Positions 1 to 7,678 of a stretch of DNA of 64,000 bases are shown here, one piece after another; positions within the stretch are counted from its first letter, which is position 1; each line of letters starts with the position of its first letter. The stretch is from assembly GCA_963754045.1 (NCBI GenBank), contig CAVWEN010000002.1, positions 1 to 64,000 of the forward strand. The letters run 5' to 3'. The notes below the pieces were generated by a model, which was not told the DNA's origin, ran no database searches, and worked only from the letters and a program-made list of their open reading frames with translations. This DNA comes from JALZKA01 sp963754045 (lineage in GTDB: Bacteria; Actinomycetota; Thermoleophilia; Solirubrobacterales; 70-9). Position numbers and translations under genes: made by a program.

Positions 1-330
1 CTCGACTCGGGTCACGGCAGCGTCAAACTCTGCGAGATCCACCATCCGGGTCTTGACTCGAGCCAACAAGACGGCGAGGGGGTTGACGTCGGCGAGAGCT
101 GCCCGGCGGTCCGACAGCAACGCTTCTACACCCGTAGTTCCGCTGCCGCACATGGGATCGTTGACTAGGTCTCCTTCTCTTGTGTGCTCTCGGAGCAGGT
201 GAGCAGCAATCGGCGGGGGAAACTTGCCAAAGAAGCGGAAAACCCCGTGAGTCGCGTTACGCGAGCTGATGGCTTGTGCCGCGTACCGTCCACGCTTCGC
301 TGGGGGCCAAGTCCGCCATTTGAGCCCGGT
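1..330 (-). pseudogene. DNA methyltransferase fragment (N4/N6 amino-methylase fold), 5' end degraded
   Basis: The minus-strand frame is open from 330 to the window edge (110 codons) and reads as the start of an SAM-dependent DNA amino-methyltransferase. A stretch resembling the conserved target-side segment (FRFFGKFPPPIAAHLL, around 240-190) is followed by the SAM-binding motif DPMCGSGTT (159-133) and then VNPLAV. In-frame stops lie directly upstream (TAG at 333-331, TGA further out) and there is no ATG, GTG or TTG before the methionine inside the SAM motif. The gene therefore seems to have lost its 5' end, or to be frameshifted. The 3' part continues outside the window. Such enzymes commonly sit on islands, and this one lies just outside the outer att-like repeat. 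The family call is good; the broken status is less sure because only part is visible. Confidence 0.6.
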
Positions 331-565
331 CTAATGGATGTTCTCTTCTCAGCGCTGGTCAGCTCGGCCCATGACCGCACCTCTAGGCCTACGGTTTCGC
401 GAGTCGATGAAGGTGAGAGTGCCGACGACGCTTGCATTCGACGAGTAAACCAGCACGTGCGGCGGTGCACCGCCTGGCGGCGGCGACGCGTGCAGCGCCC
501 GTATCGCGGCTTGGCTCGCTATTTGCACCGGTTCATGCCTCGGCTATGGCGAGGTCCTACTCCAC

Positions 566-599
566 GCCTCAGGTCCGCGCGATGGTTGCGCGATGGTCC
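566..599. repeat. direct repeat copy 1, tandem GCGCGATGGT motif
   Basis: The block GCCTCAGGTCCGCGCGATGG and its continuation, which repeats GCGCGATGGT, recurs at 2231-2264 with one mismatch in the shared core. Both copies lie about 140 bases before an att-like tRNA fragment in the same orientation (offset 1665 for this motif, 1666 for the att copy). Weak similarity continues between motif and att (for example ACCGCTT at 668 and 2334). The two blocks look like homologous ends of related integrated elements, and the tandem motif could be an integrase arm-type site. Confidence 0.6.
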
Positions 600-703
600 A
601 GCCAGGCACGGTGCCCGAAACCGGCCCGTTGCAAGCCGAGTCACAAAGCCCGCGACGAGACGCGGTTACCGCTTGCCTGAGCCGTGGACGGCAAGACATC
701 AAA

Positions 704-745
704 GCGCGCCCGACAGGATTTGAACCTGTGACCTCCGGTTTCGTA
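704..745 (-). repeat. att-like displaced tRNA-Arg 3' end, outer copy
   Basis: This 42-bp stretch matches the 3' part of the tRNA-Arg gene at 3660-3733, from the acceptor end through the anticodon, with two mismatches. No 5' half follows, so it is not a tRNA gene. Duplicated tRNA 3' ends are the usual mark left by tyrosine-recombinase integration. The mismatches suggest that this is the oldest of the three copies. Confidence 0.8.
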
Positions 746-886
746 TCTTTGCGGTCGATCTGGTGGCTCGGAGGCCACGCTTCGAAAACGTGGCTGTCGC
801 TTCTCGCCCAAAACAGACGCACCGCTTCGCATGGAACCGGCACTTCGTCGTACGGTCATGCGGTGTCAGTTGCACCGCGTCCATAC

Positions 887-2107
887 GTGACCGTCCTCCG
901 GGCACCGTCGGCGGTCCGACTGGTCGGGGAGGCATCCCCGACGTTGGTCAACGCGACTGGGGCGCACGGCGGGAACGGCTACATGCGTGTCAGCAACGCG
1001 CCCGAGGGCGCCGAGTGGTTTTTGTTGTTCGAGGTCTACGCGTTGTCTGTCTCGCTCAACGAGGCGCAAGAGTTGTTCGGGTCGCTGGCCTCGCGGTTTG
1101 CAGTCGGCCTCGGACTCGCCGCAAACGCGGCGGTCGGCATGCTGGAGCTGGCCGCCTGCTACTGCGCCGATCCCGGGGGCGGCCCGCGACCTTTCGCCCG
1201 GGACCTGCTACACGGCGGCCGCCCCGGCAGCGTCGCGCCGCGCGACCTGGATGGCGACGTTGGGGCGGAGGTGGCCGGCGCGCTGTGGGGTGACGAAAGG
1301 CTGGAGCGGTCGGCCTGGCACTTCGTCCGCGCACTTGAGATCTGGGACCCGCGGTTGCTCGCGCCAGTCGCGGGGCACCTGTGGATCGCCGCTGAGACGC
1401 TCGGCCCGCTCGTCGAGGACCACTGCGTCGCTGAGGAAGGTGCTGCCGACTGGCGCCAGCTGGCGGCCGCCTGGGGCCTGACGGCCGACTATGACGGCAA
1501 GCTGCACGCCAACACGACCAACGAGGCGCTGAGCCGCAAGGTCTTCGGCGGGGACCACAGGCTGTTCAAGGATCTGCGTGAGTTCGCTAACGGATGGGAG
1601 CACGGGTACCGCACCTTCGGGACACTGCGCGAGCAAGCCAGCCAGCTGGTCGATCGGTCTGCCACCGTCATCCGCGCGAACCTACTCGACCTCCTCAACC
1701 TAAAGGACGAGACCCGGCAGTCGCTTGCCGCGCGGCTGTTCGATGCACCGGTGGGCATGTGGGGCGTTGGAATGCGCCTAGTCGGGACGGTTGACGGGTC
1801 GCCCGAGGTGTTCGCGCCACTCGCCGACCCGGTTGCGCCCCGGGCGGCGATCTCCATCACCACCGAACCGGTGCCGCCGCCGCACTGGCGGACGACCAGC
1901 TTTACGTACACGCTCGGCGCCGGGCCTGCGGAGGGGCACCCGCAGGGCGCGGTTCTCCATATCAATGAGGCCCAGCTGATGGCACCGAGTGGCCGGCCGG
2001 ACTCCGCAACCAGCGAGGGCGACTGGTCGGCGACCCGCAACGACGAACCGGCCGACCTCGAGCCGACCGACGAGCCGCCGCCAACGCCAGCGAGCCCGGG
2101 TGACTAG
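887..2107 (+). CDS. unknown protein with HEPN-like stretch, island-borne
   Basis: I do not recognise the family. The frame is open further upstream, but that part translates the displaced tRNA fragment, so the start is placed at GTG 887 (406 aa); ATG 983 is an alternative. The first half is largely alpha-helical in composition and contains ALEIWDPRLLAPVAGHLW, then DLREFANGWEHGYRTF, which has the arginine/histidine spacing of HEPN or Apea-type domains but is not a clean Rx4-6H motif. The C-terminal 60 residues are proline- and acid-rich and probably disordered. It is the only gene between the two att-like repeats (704 and 2370), so it is the cargo of a 1.7-kb remnant. A role as a toxin or defence component is only a guess. 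Confidence 0.55.
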   Translation: MTVLRAPSAVRLVGEASPTLVNATGAHGGNGYMRVSNAPEGAEWFLLFEVYALSVSLNEAQELFGSLASRFAVGLGLAANAAVGMLELAACYCADPGGGPRPFARDLLHGGRPGSVAPRDLDGDVGAEVAGALWGDERLERSAWHFVRALEIWDPRLLAPVAGHLWIAAETLGPLVEDHCVAEEGAADWRQLAAAWGLTADYDGKLHANTTNEALSRKVFGGDHRLFKDLREFANGWEHGYRTFGTLREQASQLVDRSATVIRANLLDLLNLKDETRQSLAARLFDAPVGMWGVGMRLVGTVDGSPEVFAPLADPVAPRAAISITTEPVPPPHWRTTSFTYTLGAGPAEGHPQGAVLHINEAQLMAPSGRPDSATSEGDWSATRNDEPADLEPTDEPPPTPASPGD

Positions 2108-2230
2108 CCAGCCCGTGGCGGCGAGGGTCGCGTGACTTCTCCCTCCGCGTGGAAGCGATAGCCGCTTTCGATGCAAACGAGCATCTGCGCGAAGGTCCGA
2201 GCCGATCGAGGCACTCGAATCCCGCTCCGT

Positions 2231-2264
2231 GCCTCAGATCCGCGCGATGGTTGCGCGATGGTCC
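2231..2264. repeat. direct repeat copy 2, tandem GCGCGATGGT motif
   Basis: Second copy of the motif at 566-599, followed here by CACCAGGCACGG (copy 1 has CAGCCAGGCACGG). It lies 139 bases before the inner att-like repeat. The rest of 2108-2498 holds no supported gene. Confidence 0.6.
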
Positions 2265-2369
2265 CACCAGGCACGGCCCTCGAATTGGGCTGTGGCGGCA
2301 GCTTAGCCGCCATTCCAGTTGCGTGGATCGTTTACCGCTTTTCTAAGCCAGAAACTCCAAGAGCGGGAG

Positions 2370-2413
2370 GCGCGCCCGACAGGATTCGAACCTATGACCT
2401 CCGGTTTCGTAGA
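2370..2413 (-). repeat. att-like displaced tRNA-Arg 3' end, inner copy
   Basis: These 44 bases are identical to 3659-3702, the 3' portion of the intact tRNA-Arg gene through the anticodon. The match stops abruptly at GTAGA. There is no complete tRNA here. Together with the outer copy it delimits a 1.7-kb segment (746-2369) and, with the tRNA itself, a 1.25-kb segment carrying yceI and marR. Confidence 0.88.
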
Positions 2414-2498
2414 GTCGAAGTCACACGCTCGAGTGCTCACTCTTCTCGTTCATCAATCAACGGGCGCTAACCATTGCCAGATCGATCGGAGGACGTCG

Positions 2499-3059
2499 CT
2501 AGTCCTGCCTGACCGCCGCGAGGTCGAGCTCCAGCTTGACCTTGTCGGCGACAACGGCGTTGCCGCTGCCAAGCGCCGCGTTGAACTTCATCCCGAAGTC
2601 CTTGCGCGAGAGCTGGCCGGTGACCTCGAGGCCGAGCCGCTCCTCGTCATTGGCCCCGAGCCCGGTTCCGAGGATCTCGGCGGTTAGCTCCTGCTCGCGG
2701 GTGACCCCGTTGATGGTCAGATCGCCGGTGATCCGGAGGGTCTCCTCATCGACTGCCTCGATCTGCTTTGACTCGAACCTGAGCTCGGGGTTGTCGCCTG
2801 CGGCGAAGAAGTCCGGCGAGCGCAGGTGTTCGTCGCGCTGGTCGTTGCTCGTGTTCACCGATGCGGTCTTGACCGTGCCGTAGGCGCGGGAGGACTCGAA
2901 GTCCTCGCCGATCTCGATCGTCCCGCCAAACTCGCGGAACTCGCCGCGGACGGTCGCTACGCCCATGTGCTTTACGGCGAAGCCGATCTTCGAGTGGACC
3001 TCGTCAATCGTCCAGGTGCCTGTCGGTACTGCGGTTTTGATGGGGGTTGCTGTGAGCAT
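2499..3059 (-). CDS. YceI family lipid-binding-like protein
   Basis: 186 aa, the usual length for the YceI family, whose lipocalin-like barrel binds isoprenoid or amide ligands. Typical segments are GTWTIDEVHSKIGFAVKHMG at the N-terminus, the GGTIEIGEDF strand, DEHLRSPDFF and LTINGVTREQ. No signal peptide is evident, so a cytoplasmic location is likely. The gene is divergent from a MarR regulator, with two palindromes in the 80-bp gap, so repression by MarR is likely. Its leader has AAAGGAG followed by a GA dinucleotide tract that runs into the ATG. MarR/YceI pairing is a recurrent bacterial arrangement; the ligand here is unknown. Confidence 0.92.
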   Translation of the reverse strand: MLTATPIKTAVPTGTWTIDEVHSKIGFAVKHMGVATVRGEFREFGGTIEIGEDFESSRAYGTVKTASVNTSNDQRDEHLRSPDFFAAGDNPELRFESKQIEAVDEETLRITGDLTINGVTREQELTAEILGTGLGANDEERLGLEVTGQLSRKDFGMKFNAALGSGNAVVADKVKLELDLAAVRQD

Positions 3060-3072
3060 CTCTCTCTCTCTC
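3060..3072 (-). promoter_or_regulatory. GA-repeat ribosome binding site of yceI
   Basis: On the minus strand AAAGGAG is followed by alternating GA up to the ATG at 3059. The repeat offers several overlapping GAG/AGGA registers for the ribosome, and its length could change by strand slippage. Confidence 0.5.
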
Positions 3073-3077
3073 CTTTA

Positions 3078-3117
3078 TTGCTTGCGCAAGCAACGTTAGC
3101 AGGTGCTTGCGCAAGCA
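3078..3117. promoter_or_regulatory. paired palindromic operators between yceI and marR
   Basis: TTGCTTGCGCAAGCAA (3078-3093) is a perfect 16-bp palindrome. TGCTTGCGCAAGCA (3104-3117) repeats its inner 14 bp. The centres are 25 bp apart. The second copy lies between a plausible -35 (TTAGCA, 3096) and -10 (TAATGT, 3120) for marR with 18-bp spacing, so bound dimers would block that promoter and the yceI leader. Twofold-symmetric sites of this size suit a MarR dimer. Confidence 0.82.
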
Positions 3118-3141
3118 AGTAATGTCGGGTAACCTTTGGGT

Positions 3142-3600
3142 ATGGGAAATGCGAGGCCGACAAACGCGAGCGCGCCGCTGACCGAGGATGGTCTTGGCGC
3201 TTGGAAGGGCTTCCTGCAAGCCCACTCGCGGTTGATCGCCGAGCTCGATGAGGAGCTCCAAGCCGCACACAACATCTCCCTCGGCGATTTCGACGTCCTA
3301 GCCCAGCTCGCCGAGGCCCCCGGGGGCCGCCTGCGGATGTGCGACCTCGCGGCGGCCGTCGTTCTCAGCCCGAGCGGGCTCTCGCGGCGGGTCGATCGAC
3401 TCGAACGCGCTGGCCTCGTCGGCCGCGAGCGGGCGACGGCGGATGCTCGGAGCGTTGAGGCCCACCTGACCGCCGCCGGCAAACGCCTATTGGGCAGGCT
3501 GCGCCAGACCCATCGCGGAGGGGTCAAGGAGCGGTTCGCGGATCGCTTTAGCGCTGCCGAGCTCGCGACCCTGAGCGCGCTGCTCGGCCGCCTGACGTAG
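3142..3600 (+). CDS. MarR family transcriptional regulator
   Basis: 152 aa from ATG 3142; a TTG two codons upstream is the alternative. The winged-helix core is clear: LGDFDVLAQLAEAPGGRLRM, then the recognition region LAAAVVLSPSGLSRRVDRLE and the wing RAGLVGRERATADARSVEAHLT, flanked by N- and C-terminal dimerisation helices. MarR dimers bind near-palindromic sites and release DNA when a small phenolic or oxidant ligand binds. The two palindromes immediately upstream are probably its operators, giving autorepression and control of the divergent yceI gene. No cysteine appears in the core apart from one in RMCDLA, which could be redox-active, but that is speculative. Confidence 0.93.
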   Translation: MGNARPTNASAPLTEDGLGAWKGFLQAHSRLIAELDEELQAAHNISLGDFDVLAQLAEAPGGRLRMCDLAAAVVLSPSGLSRRVDRLERAGLVGRERATADARSVEAHLTAAGKRLLGRLRQTHRGGVKERFADRFSAAELATLSALLGRLT

Positions 3601-3659
3601 TTGCCCCGGGGCTGAGATTGCGGACCGGCGGCCGCCCTGCCGTCTGGGGCCATCCCCAG

Positions 3660-3733
3660 CGCGCCCGACAGGATTCGAACCTATGACCTCCGGTTTCGTA
3701 GACCGGCGCTCTATCCAGCTGAGCTACGGGCGC
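3660..3733 (-). tRNA. tRNA-Arg (anticodon ACG)
   Basis: Full cloverleaf on the minus strand: acceptor GCGCCCG pairs with CGGGCGC, D-arm GCTCAGCTGGATAGAGC, anticodon stem CCGGT/ACCGG around loop CTACGAA, and T-arm ATAGGTTCGAATCCTAT. The discriminator base is G and CCA is not encoded. Its 3' part is duplicated at 2370 and 704, showing use as an integration target. Confidence 0.97.
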
Positions 3734-3792
3734 GGGACGGGACAGGCTAGCGGCACCTAAGCGCCCAGCCGTCGTCCGGCATCCTTTCCGGG

Positions 3793-4857
3793 ATGGCGGA
3801 AGCGGCAATGGTCGACGTGGGTGGGCGCGAGGTCCGAGTATCGAGCCCCGACCGTGTGATCTTCCCGGCGACCGCGAGCACGGGCGAGGTGACCAAGCTC
3901 CGGATCGCCGAGTACTACGTGGCGGTCGGCGAGGGGATCATGCGCGCCTTGCGCGAGCGGCCGACCACGCTGGAGCGCTGGCCGAAAGGGGTGCACCAGG
4001 GGATGACGATCTCGACCCGCGAGGGCCACAAGGGCGAGGCCTTCTACCAAAAGCGAGTCCCCAAGGGAGCCCCCGACTGGGTCGAGACCGCGCGGATCGA
4101 GTTCCCTTCGGGGCGACACGCCGATGAGGTCTGTCCGACCGAGCTGCCGGTGGTCGTGTGGTGCGCTCACATGGGCACCCTCACCTTTCACCCGTGGCCC
4201 GTGCGGCGCGCGGACGTGGACCACCCTGACGAGCTGCGGCTGGACCTCGACCCCCAGCCGGGCACCGACTTCGCCGACGCGGCGGAGGTGGCGGCGGAGG
4301 CGCGGCGGCTCTTGGACGAGCTGGGCATCGCCGGTTTTCCGAAGACCTCGGGTGGGCGCGGCATCCACATCTACGTGCGGACCGAGCCGCGCTGGACGTT
4401 CACCGACATGCGCCACGCGGCAATCGCCTTCGGCCGGGAACTGGAGCGACGCATGCCCGGTCGCGTCACCACCAAGTGGTGGAAGGAGGAGCGTGGCGAG
4501 CGCGTCTTCGTCGACTACAACCAGAACGCTCGCGACCGCACGATCGCCTCGCCCTACAGCGTGCGGCCCAGGCCCGGGGCGCCGGTCTCGGCGCCACTTG
4601 ACTGGGACGAGCTGACCGATGTCACGCCAGAGGACTTCACGGTCGAGACGATGCCGGCGCGCTTCGCCGAAATGGGCGACCGCTTCGCCGCTATCGACGA
4701 CATCCACCACTCCATCGAGCCCCTGCTCGAGATGTACGAGCGCGACGAGGCGGCGGGCGAAGGCGACATGCCGTATCCGCCCGACTACCCGAAGATGCCG
4801 GGCGAGCCCAAGCGCGTCCAACCCTCGCGCGACCGCGACCGCAAGAAGGGCGACTGA
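3793..4857 (+). CDS. LigD-type primase-polymerase, stand-alone (NHEJ polymerase domain)
   Basis: 354 aa matching the polymerase domain of bacterial LigD, which adds ribo- or deoxynucleotides at broken DNA ends in non-homologous end joining. The metal-binding pair is in LRLDLDPQPG (D151, D153), SGGRGIHIYV contains the catalytic histidine (H192), and the third aspartate is in FVDYNQNARDRT (D241). No ligase or 3'-phosphoesterase domain is fused, and neither Ku nor an ATP-dependent ligase lies nearby. Stand-alone LigD-Pol proteins are common in actinobacteria, where the ligase and Ku may be encoded elsewhere. The C-terminal 25 residues are charged and proline-rich. Confidence 0.93.
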   Translation: MAEAAMVDVGGREVRVSSPDRVIFPATASTGEVTKLRIAEYYVAVGEGIMRALRERPTTLERWPKGVHQGMTISTREGHKGEAFYQKRVPKGAPDWVETARIEFPSGRHADEVCPTELPVVVWCAHMGTLTFHPWPVRRADVDHPDELRLDLDPQPGTDFADAAEVAAEARRLLDELGIAGFPKTSGGRGIHIYVRTEPRWTFTDMRHAAIAFGRELERRMPGRVTTKWWKEERGERVFVDYNQNARDRTIASPYSVRPRPGAPVSAPLDWDELTDVTPEDFTVETMPARFAEMGDRFAAIDDIHHSIEPLLEMYERDEAAGEGDMPYPPDYPKMPGEPKRVQPSRDRDRKKGD

Positions 4858-4866
4858 CCCGATCGC

Positions 4867-6678
4867 TCAGGTAAGGCCGGCCTCGCCGGCTGCCGCCTCC
4901 GCTGCGTCGAGCTGGCGCTCGACCAGGTCGAGCCCCGCGCTCCAAAAACCTGGGTCCGTGAGGTCCACGCCAACAATCGCGCCGAGTTCCTCGGGCGGCA
5001 TCGAGCCACCGGCCGACAGCATCTCGAGGTAGGAGGGAACGAAAGCCTCGCCCTCCTGCTCGAAGCGGCTGTAGACCGACAGCGCCAGCAGGTGTCCGTA
5101 GGCGTAGGCGTAGACGTACCCGGGCGTGTCGATGAAATGCGGCACGTACGACCACCACTTCTCGTAGCCGCCGGAGGTGTCGACGGAGTCGCCGAGCAGA
5201 TCATCCTGGGTCGCGATCCAGGCGGCGTCGAACGACTCGACCGAGAGCTCACCGCTCTCTCGGCGCTCGGTGTGGACACGATGCTCGAAGCGGTTCATCG
5301 CGACCTGGCGGAACACCGCTGCGACGGCTCCGTCGAGGGACTCGCCAAGCAGGCCTAGCCGGGCCTTGGCGTCGGGCGCCTGGGCGAGGAGCCGGTTCAA
5401 TGTGATCGTCTCGCCGAAGATCGAGGCCGTCTCGGACACCGTCAGGGGCGTCGAGCTGTGGAAGATTCCCTGCTTCGCAGCCAGCACGCCGTGCACCCCG
5501 TGGCCGAGCTCGTGCGCCATCACCAGCACGTCGCCGGGGCGGGACGTGTAGTTGAGCATCACGTACGGGTGAGCGGTCGGCACCGCGTAGGCGCAGAACG
5601 CGCCGCCGCGCTTACCCGGTGCGGGGGGCGCGTCGATGAATCCCTCGAAGAAGCCGGACGCCGCGTCGCCGAGAGCCGGCGAGAACTCGCGGTAGCACTC
5701 GAGGACGAGATCGCGCGCGTCCTCGTAGGGAATCTTCTCGTCGCTCTCTGAGAGCGGCGCCATCCGGTCGTAGTGGGCCAACCGGTCGAGGCCGAGCAGC
5801 TTCGCCTTCAGCCGGTACCAGCGGCGGGCCAGCTCGTAGCGGCCGACCACCGCGTCGATCAGCGCCTGCACGGACTCGTCGCTCGCCTCGTTGGAGAGGT
5901 TGCGCGCGGCGAGCCAGTGGTCGTAGGTCCGAACCCTGTCGCCCGTCGCCTTGTCTGCGAGCAGGGTGTTGAAGATGAACGCGCGGGTGCGAATGCCTGG
6001 CTCCAGTGCAGCGGTGACGGCATTCGAGGTCTGCTCGCGCATCGTGCGGTCAGGCGACTGTAGAAGGCTGAGCGCCTCCATCAGCTGTACCGGCTCCTCG
6101 GCCTGGGGCAGCTCGACCTGCACGTCGGAGATCTGCTCGGTGAACAGGCGACGGAAGGCCGAGGATCCCGTCACGTCCATCTCGGTGATGATCCTCTCCT
6201 CAGGCTCGCTGAGCTGATGGGGCCGGTAGCGGCGCAGTGTGCGCAGGTGGTGGCGGCAGAAGCCGAGCTCGTCGGAGGCGAGCAGCTCTTCGGCGCGTTC
6301 GTCGGGTAGCTCGTTCCACTCGAGGTCGAAGAACAGAAGGGCTGTCTCGATCGTCGCGCCGCGCTCACGCGCCTCCTGCAGCAGCGCGCCACGCTCGGGG
6401 TCGCGGGTGTCGGTGGTGAACCAGAGCGCCGCGTAGGAGCCAGCGCGGCCGATTCCGTCGAACATCGACTCCAGCTCGTGCATCGCCGTGGCCACACCTG
6501 CCGCATCGAGCTCGGCGACCTTGCCGCGGTAGCGCTCGGCGAAGGCGTCGGCGCTCGCCTTTGCCTCACCCAGGAGCCGGATTACCCCAGCGGGCCCCTC
6601 CCCCGCGACCAGTGGGTCGAGGTCCCAGCGGGCTTCGGCGAGGGCAGCGTCGGGTTGGGGCGCGGTCGTGGTGCTCAT
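4867..6678 (-). CDS. M3 family oligoendopeptidase F
   Basis: 603 aa from ATG 6678, the usual size for PepF-type metallopeptidases, which cut short peptides in the cytoplasm. The zinc site is MAHELGHGVHG (HELGH near 389-393) followed about 25 residues later by SETASIFGE, which supplies the third ligand. The downstream GGYEKWW and YVYAYAYGHLLAL segments are family-typical. A GTG two codons upstream is a possible start. It is convergent with the polymerase gene (9-bp gap) and follows the MBL gene on the same strand by about 30 bp, so the two may be co-transcribed. Confidence 0.93.
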   Translation of the reverse strand: MSTTTAPQPDAALAEARWDLDPLVAGEGPAGVIRLLGEAKASADAFAERYRGKVAELDAAGVATAMHELESMFDGIGRAGSYAALWFTTDTRDPERGALLQEARERGATIETALLFFDLEWNELPDERAEELLASDELGFCRHHLRTLRRYRPHQLSEPEERIITEMDVTGSSAFRRLFTEQISDVQVELPQAEEPVQLMEALSLLQSPDRTMREQTSNAVTAALEPGIRTRAFIFNTLLADKATGDRVRTYDHWLAARNLSNEASDESVQALIDAVVGRYELARRWYRLKAKLLGLDRLAHYDRMAPLSESDEKIPYEDARDLVLECYREFSPALGDAASGFFEGFIDAPPAPGKRGGAFCAYAVPTAHPYVMLNYTSRPGDVLVMAHELGHGVHGVLAAKQGIFHSSTPLTVSETASIFGETITLNRLLAQAPDAKARLGLLGESLDGAVAAVFRQVAMNRFEHRVHTERRESGELSVESFDAAWIATQDDLLGDSVDTSGGYEKWWSYVPHFIDTPGYVYAYAYGHLLALSVYSRFEQEGEAFVPSYLEMLSAGGSMPPEELGAIVGVDLTDPGFWSAGLDLVERQLDAAEAAAGEAGLT

Positions 6679-6710
6679 CGCCACTGAAGATATGCGGTAC
6701 CCACGTGGGT

Positions 6711-7652
6711 TCAGGTGAGCGAGTAGCGCCTCGGGCCCTCGTCGCTCGCCTCGACCTCGCCCAGAGCCGCGAGATGGTCGATGTAGGCAGAGGTGACCTG
6801 GAGGCCCCAGCCCAGCATGCCGGGTGGGAGCTCACCACCGCCGAGGAATCCCGAGACCACCTCGAAGACGGTCCGGGGCCCGTCGGCGAGGGCGCCGCGA
6901 ACTCCCGCCAGATGTCCCGCGACCTCCTTGCGGTAGGCGTTTGCCTTGCCGGGAACGTCGCGGTAGGGACGGCCGTGGCCGGGCAGGCAGAGGCCCGTCT
7001 CGAGCGTGTCAACCACGTCGAGAGAGGCCTTGAACTCGCCCACCGGATCGGGCGTGTGTCCGTAATCAAAGAAGAGGAAGACCTTGCCGCCGAGGTGATC
7101 GCCGGAGAGGAGCAGGCCGCTGTCGGGCTGGTGGAGCACGATGTGGGACGGGGCGTGGCCCGGGGTCTCGTGCACCTGCCAGACGCCGTGATCGGTCTCG
7201 ATCTCGGACCCGTTCGTCAGCTCGCGGTCAGGCTCGACGATGCGTGCAACGCCTGAGCCCGTGCCCCGCCGGGCGGCACGAAGGTCCTCAGCGAGGTTTT
7301 CGGGCACGCCGGCCCGGCGCGCTAGGCCGAGCTGGCGTTCGAGGGCGCCCTCGGGGTCCTCGACCATCCGGCGGACGTGGCCCCAGGCCGGGTGCATCCA
7401 CAGCTCGCAACCAGCCGCGTCGAGGATCGGCCCCGCGAGCCCGTAGTGGTCGGCGTGGGTGTGGGTGCAGACGACGAGGCCGATATCAGAGAGCTCGAAG
7501 CCCACCTGGGCCAGCGCGAACTCGAGCTGGCGCGAGCCGTCGTTGCCCGCGTAACCGGTGTCGACGAGGACGATCCCGTCGCCCGCCGCGAGCGCCCATG
7601 CGTTTCCGTGCGGCGAGTTCTCCCAGGGAAGCGGCAGGCGGAGGCGCCACAC
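6711..7652 (-). CDS. MBL-fold metallo-hydrolase
   Basis: 313 aa, GTG start. The metallo-beta-lactamase signature CTHTHADHYGLAG (HTHADH at 64-69), preceded by VDTGYAGND, gives the dinuclear zinc site; TPGHAPSHIVLH and SGDHLGG supply later ligands. A C-terminal helical region (about 225-300, ending in a winged-helix-like segment) resembles the LACTB2/glyoxalase-like MBL subgroup. The substrate cannot be read from sequence; thioester or lactone hydrolysis is typical. It lies just upstream of the M3 peptidase on the same strand. Confidence 0.88.
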   Translation of the reverse strand: MWRLRLPLPWENSPHGNAWALAAGDGIVLVDTGYAGNDGSRQLEFALAQVGFELSDIGLVVCTHTHADHYGLAGPILDAAGCELWMHPAWGHVRRMVEDPEGALERQLGLARRAGVPENLAEDLRAARRGTGSGVARIVEPDRELTNGSEIETDHGVWQVHETPGHAPSHIVLHQPDSGLLLSGDHLGGKVFLFFDYGHTPDPVGEFKASLDVVDTLETGLCLPGHGRPYRDVPGKANAYRKEVAGHLAGVRGALADGPRTVFEVVSGFLGGGELPPGMLGWGLQVTSAYIDHLAALGEVEASDEGPRRYSLT

Positions 7653-7678
7653 CCCCGGGTGCGCACGTTCCCCCCGCC

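Larger units (their letters stand above)
331..886. other. gene-poor stretch beside integration site
   Basis: I see no convincing coding region here. The open frames are short and mutually overlapping, with no family resemblance. What the stretch does hold is a GCGCGATGGT tandem motif (566-599) and a displaced copy of a tRNA-Arg 3' end (704-745), both described separately. It reads as decayed island DNA. Confidence 0.5.

Noticed and set aside
165..470. 101-codon minus-strand frame at the left edge
   Set aside because: The alternative frame on the same strand carries clear methyltransferase motifs, and this one carries none.
704..745. Possible second tRNA-Arg gene
   Set aside because: Only the 3' part is present; the 5' half, D-arm and matching acceptor are missing.
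593..886. Upstream extension of the island protein
   Set aside because: This part translates a displaced tRNA fragment (ARPTGFEP and so on) and unrelated DNA; a start at GTG 887 or ATG 983 is more credible.
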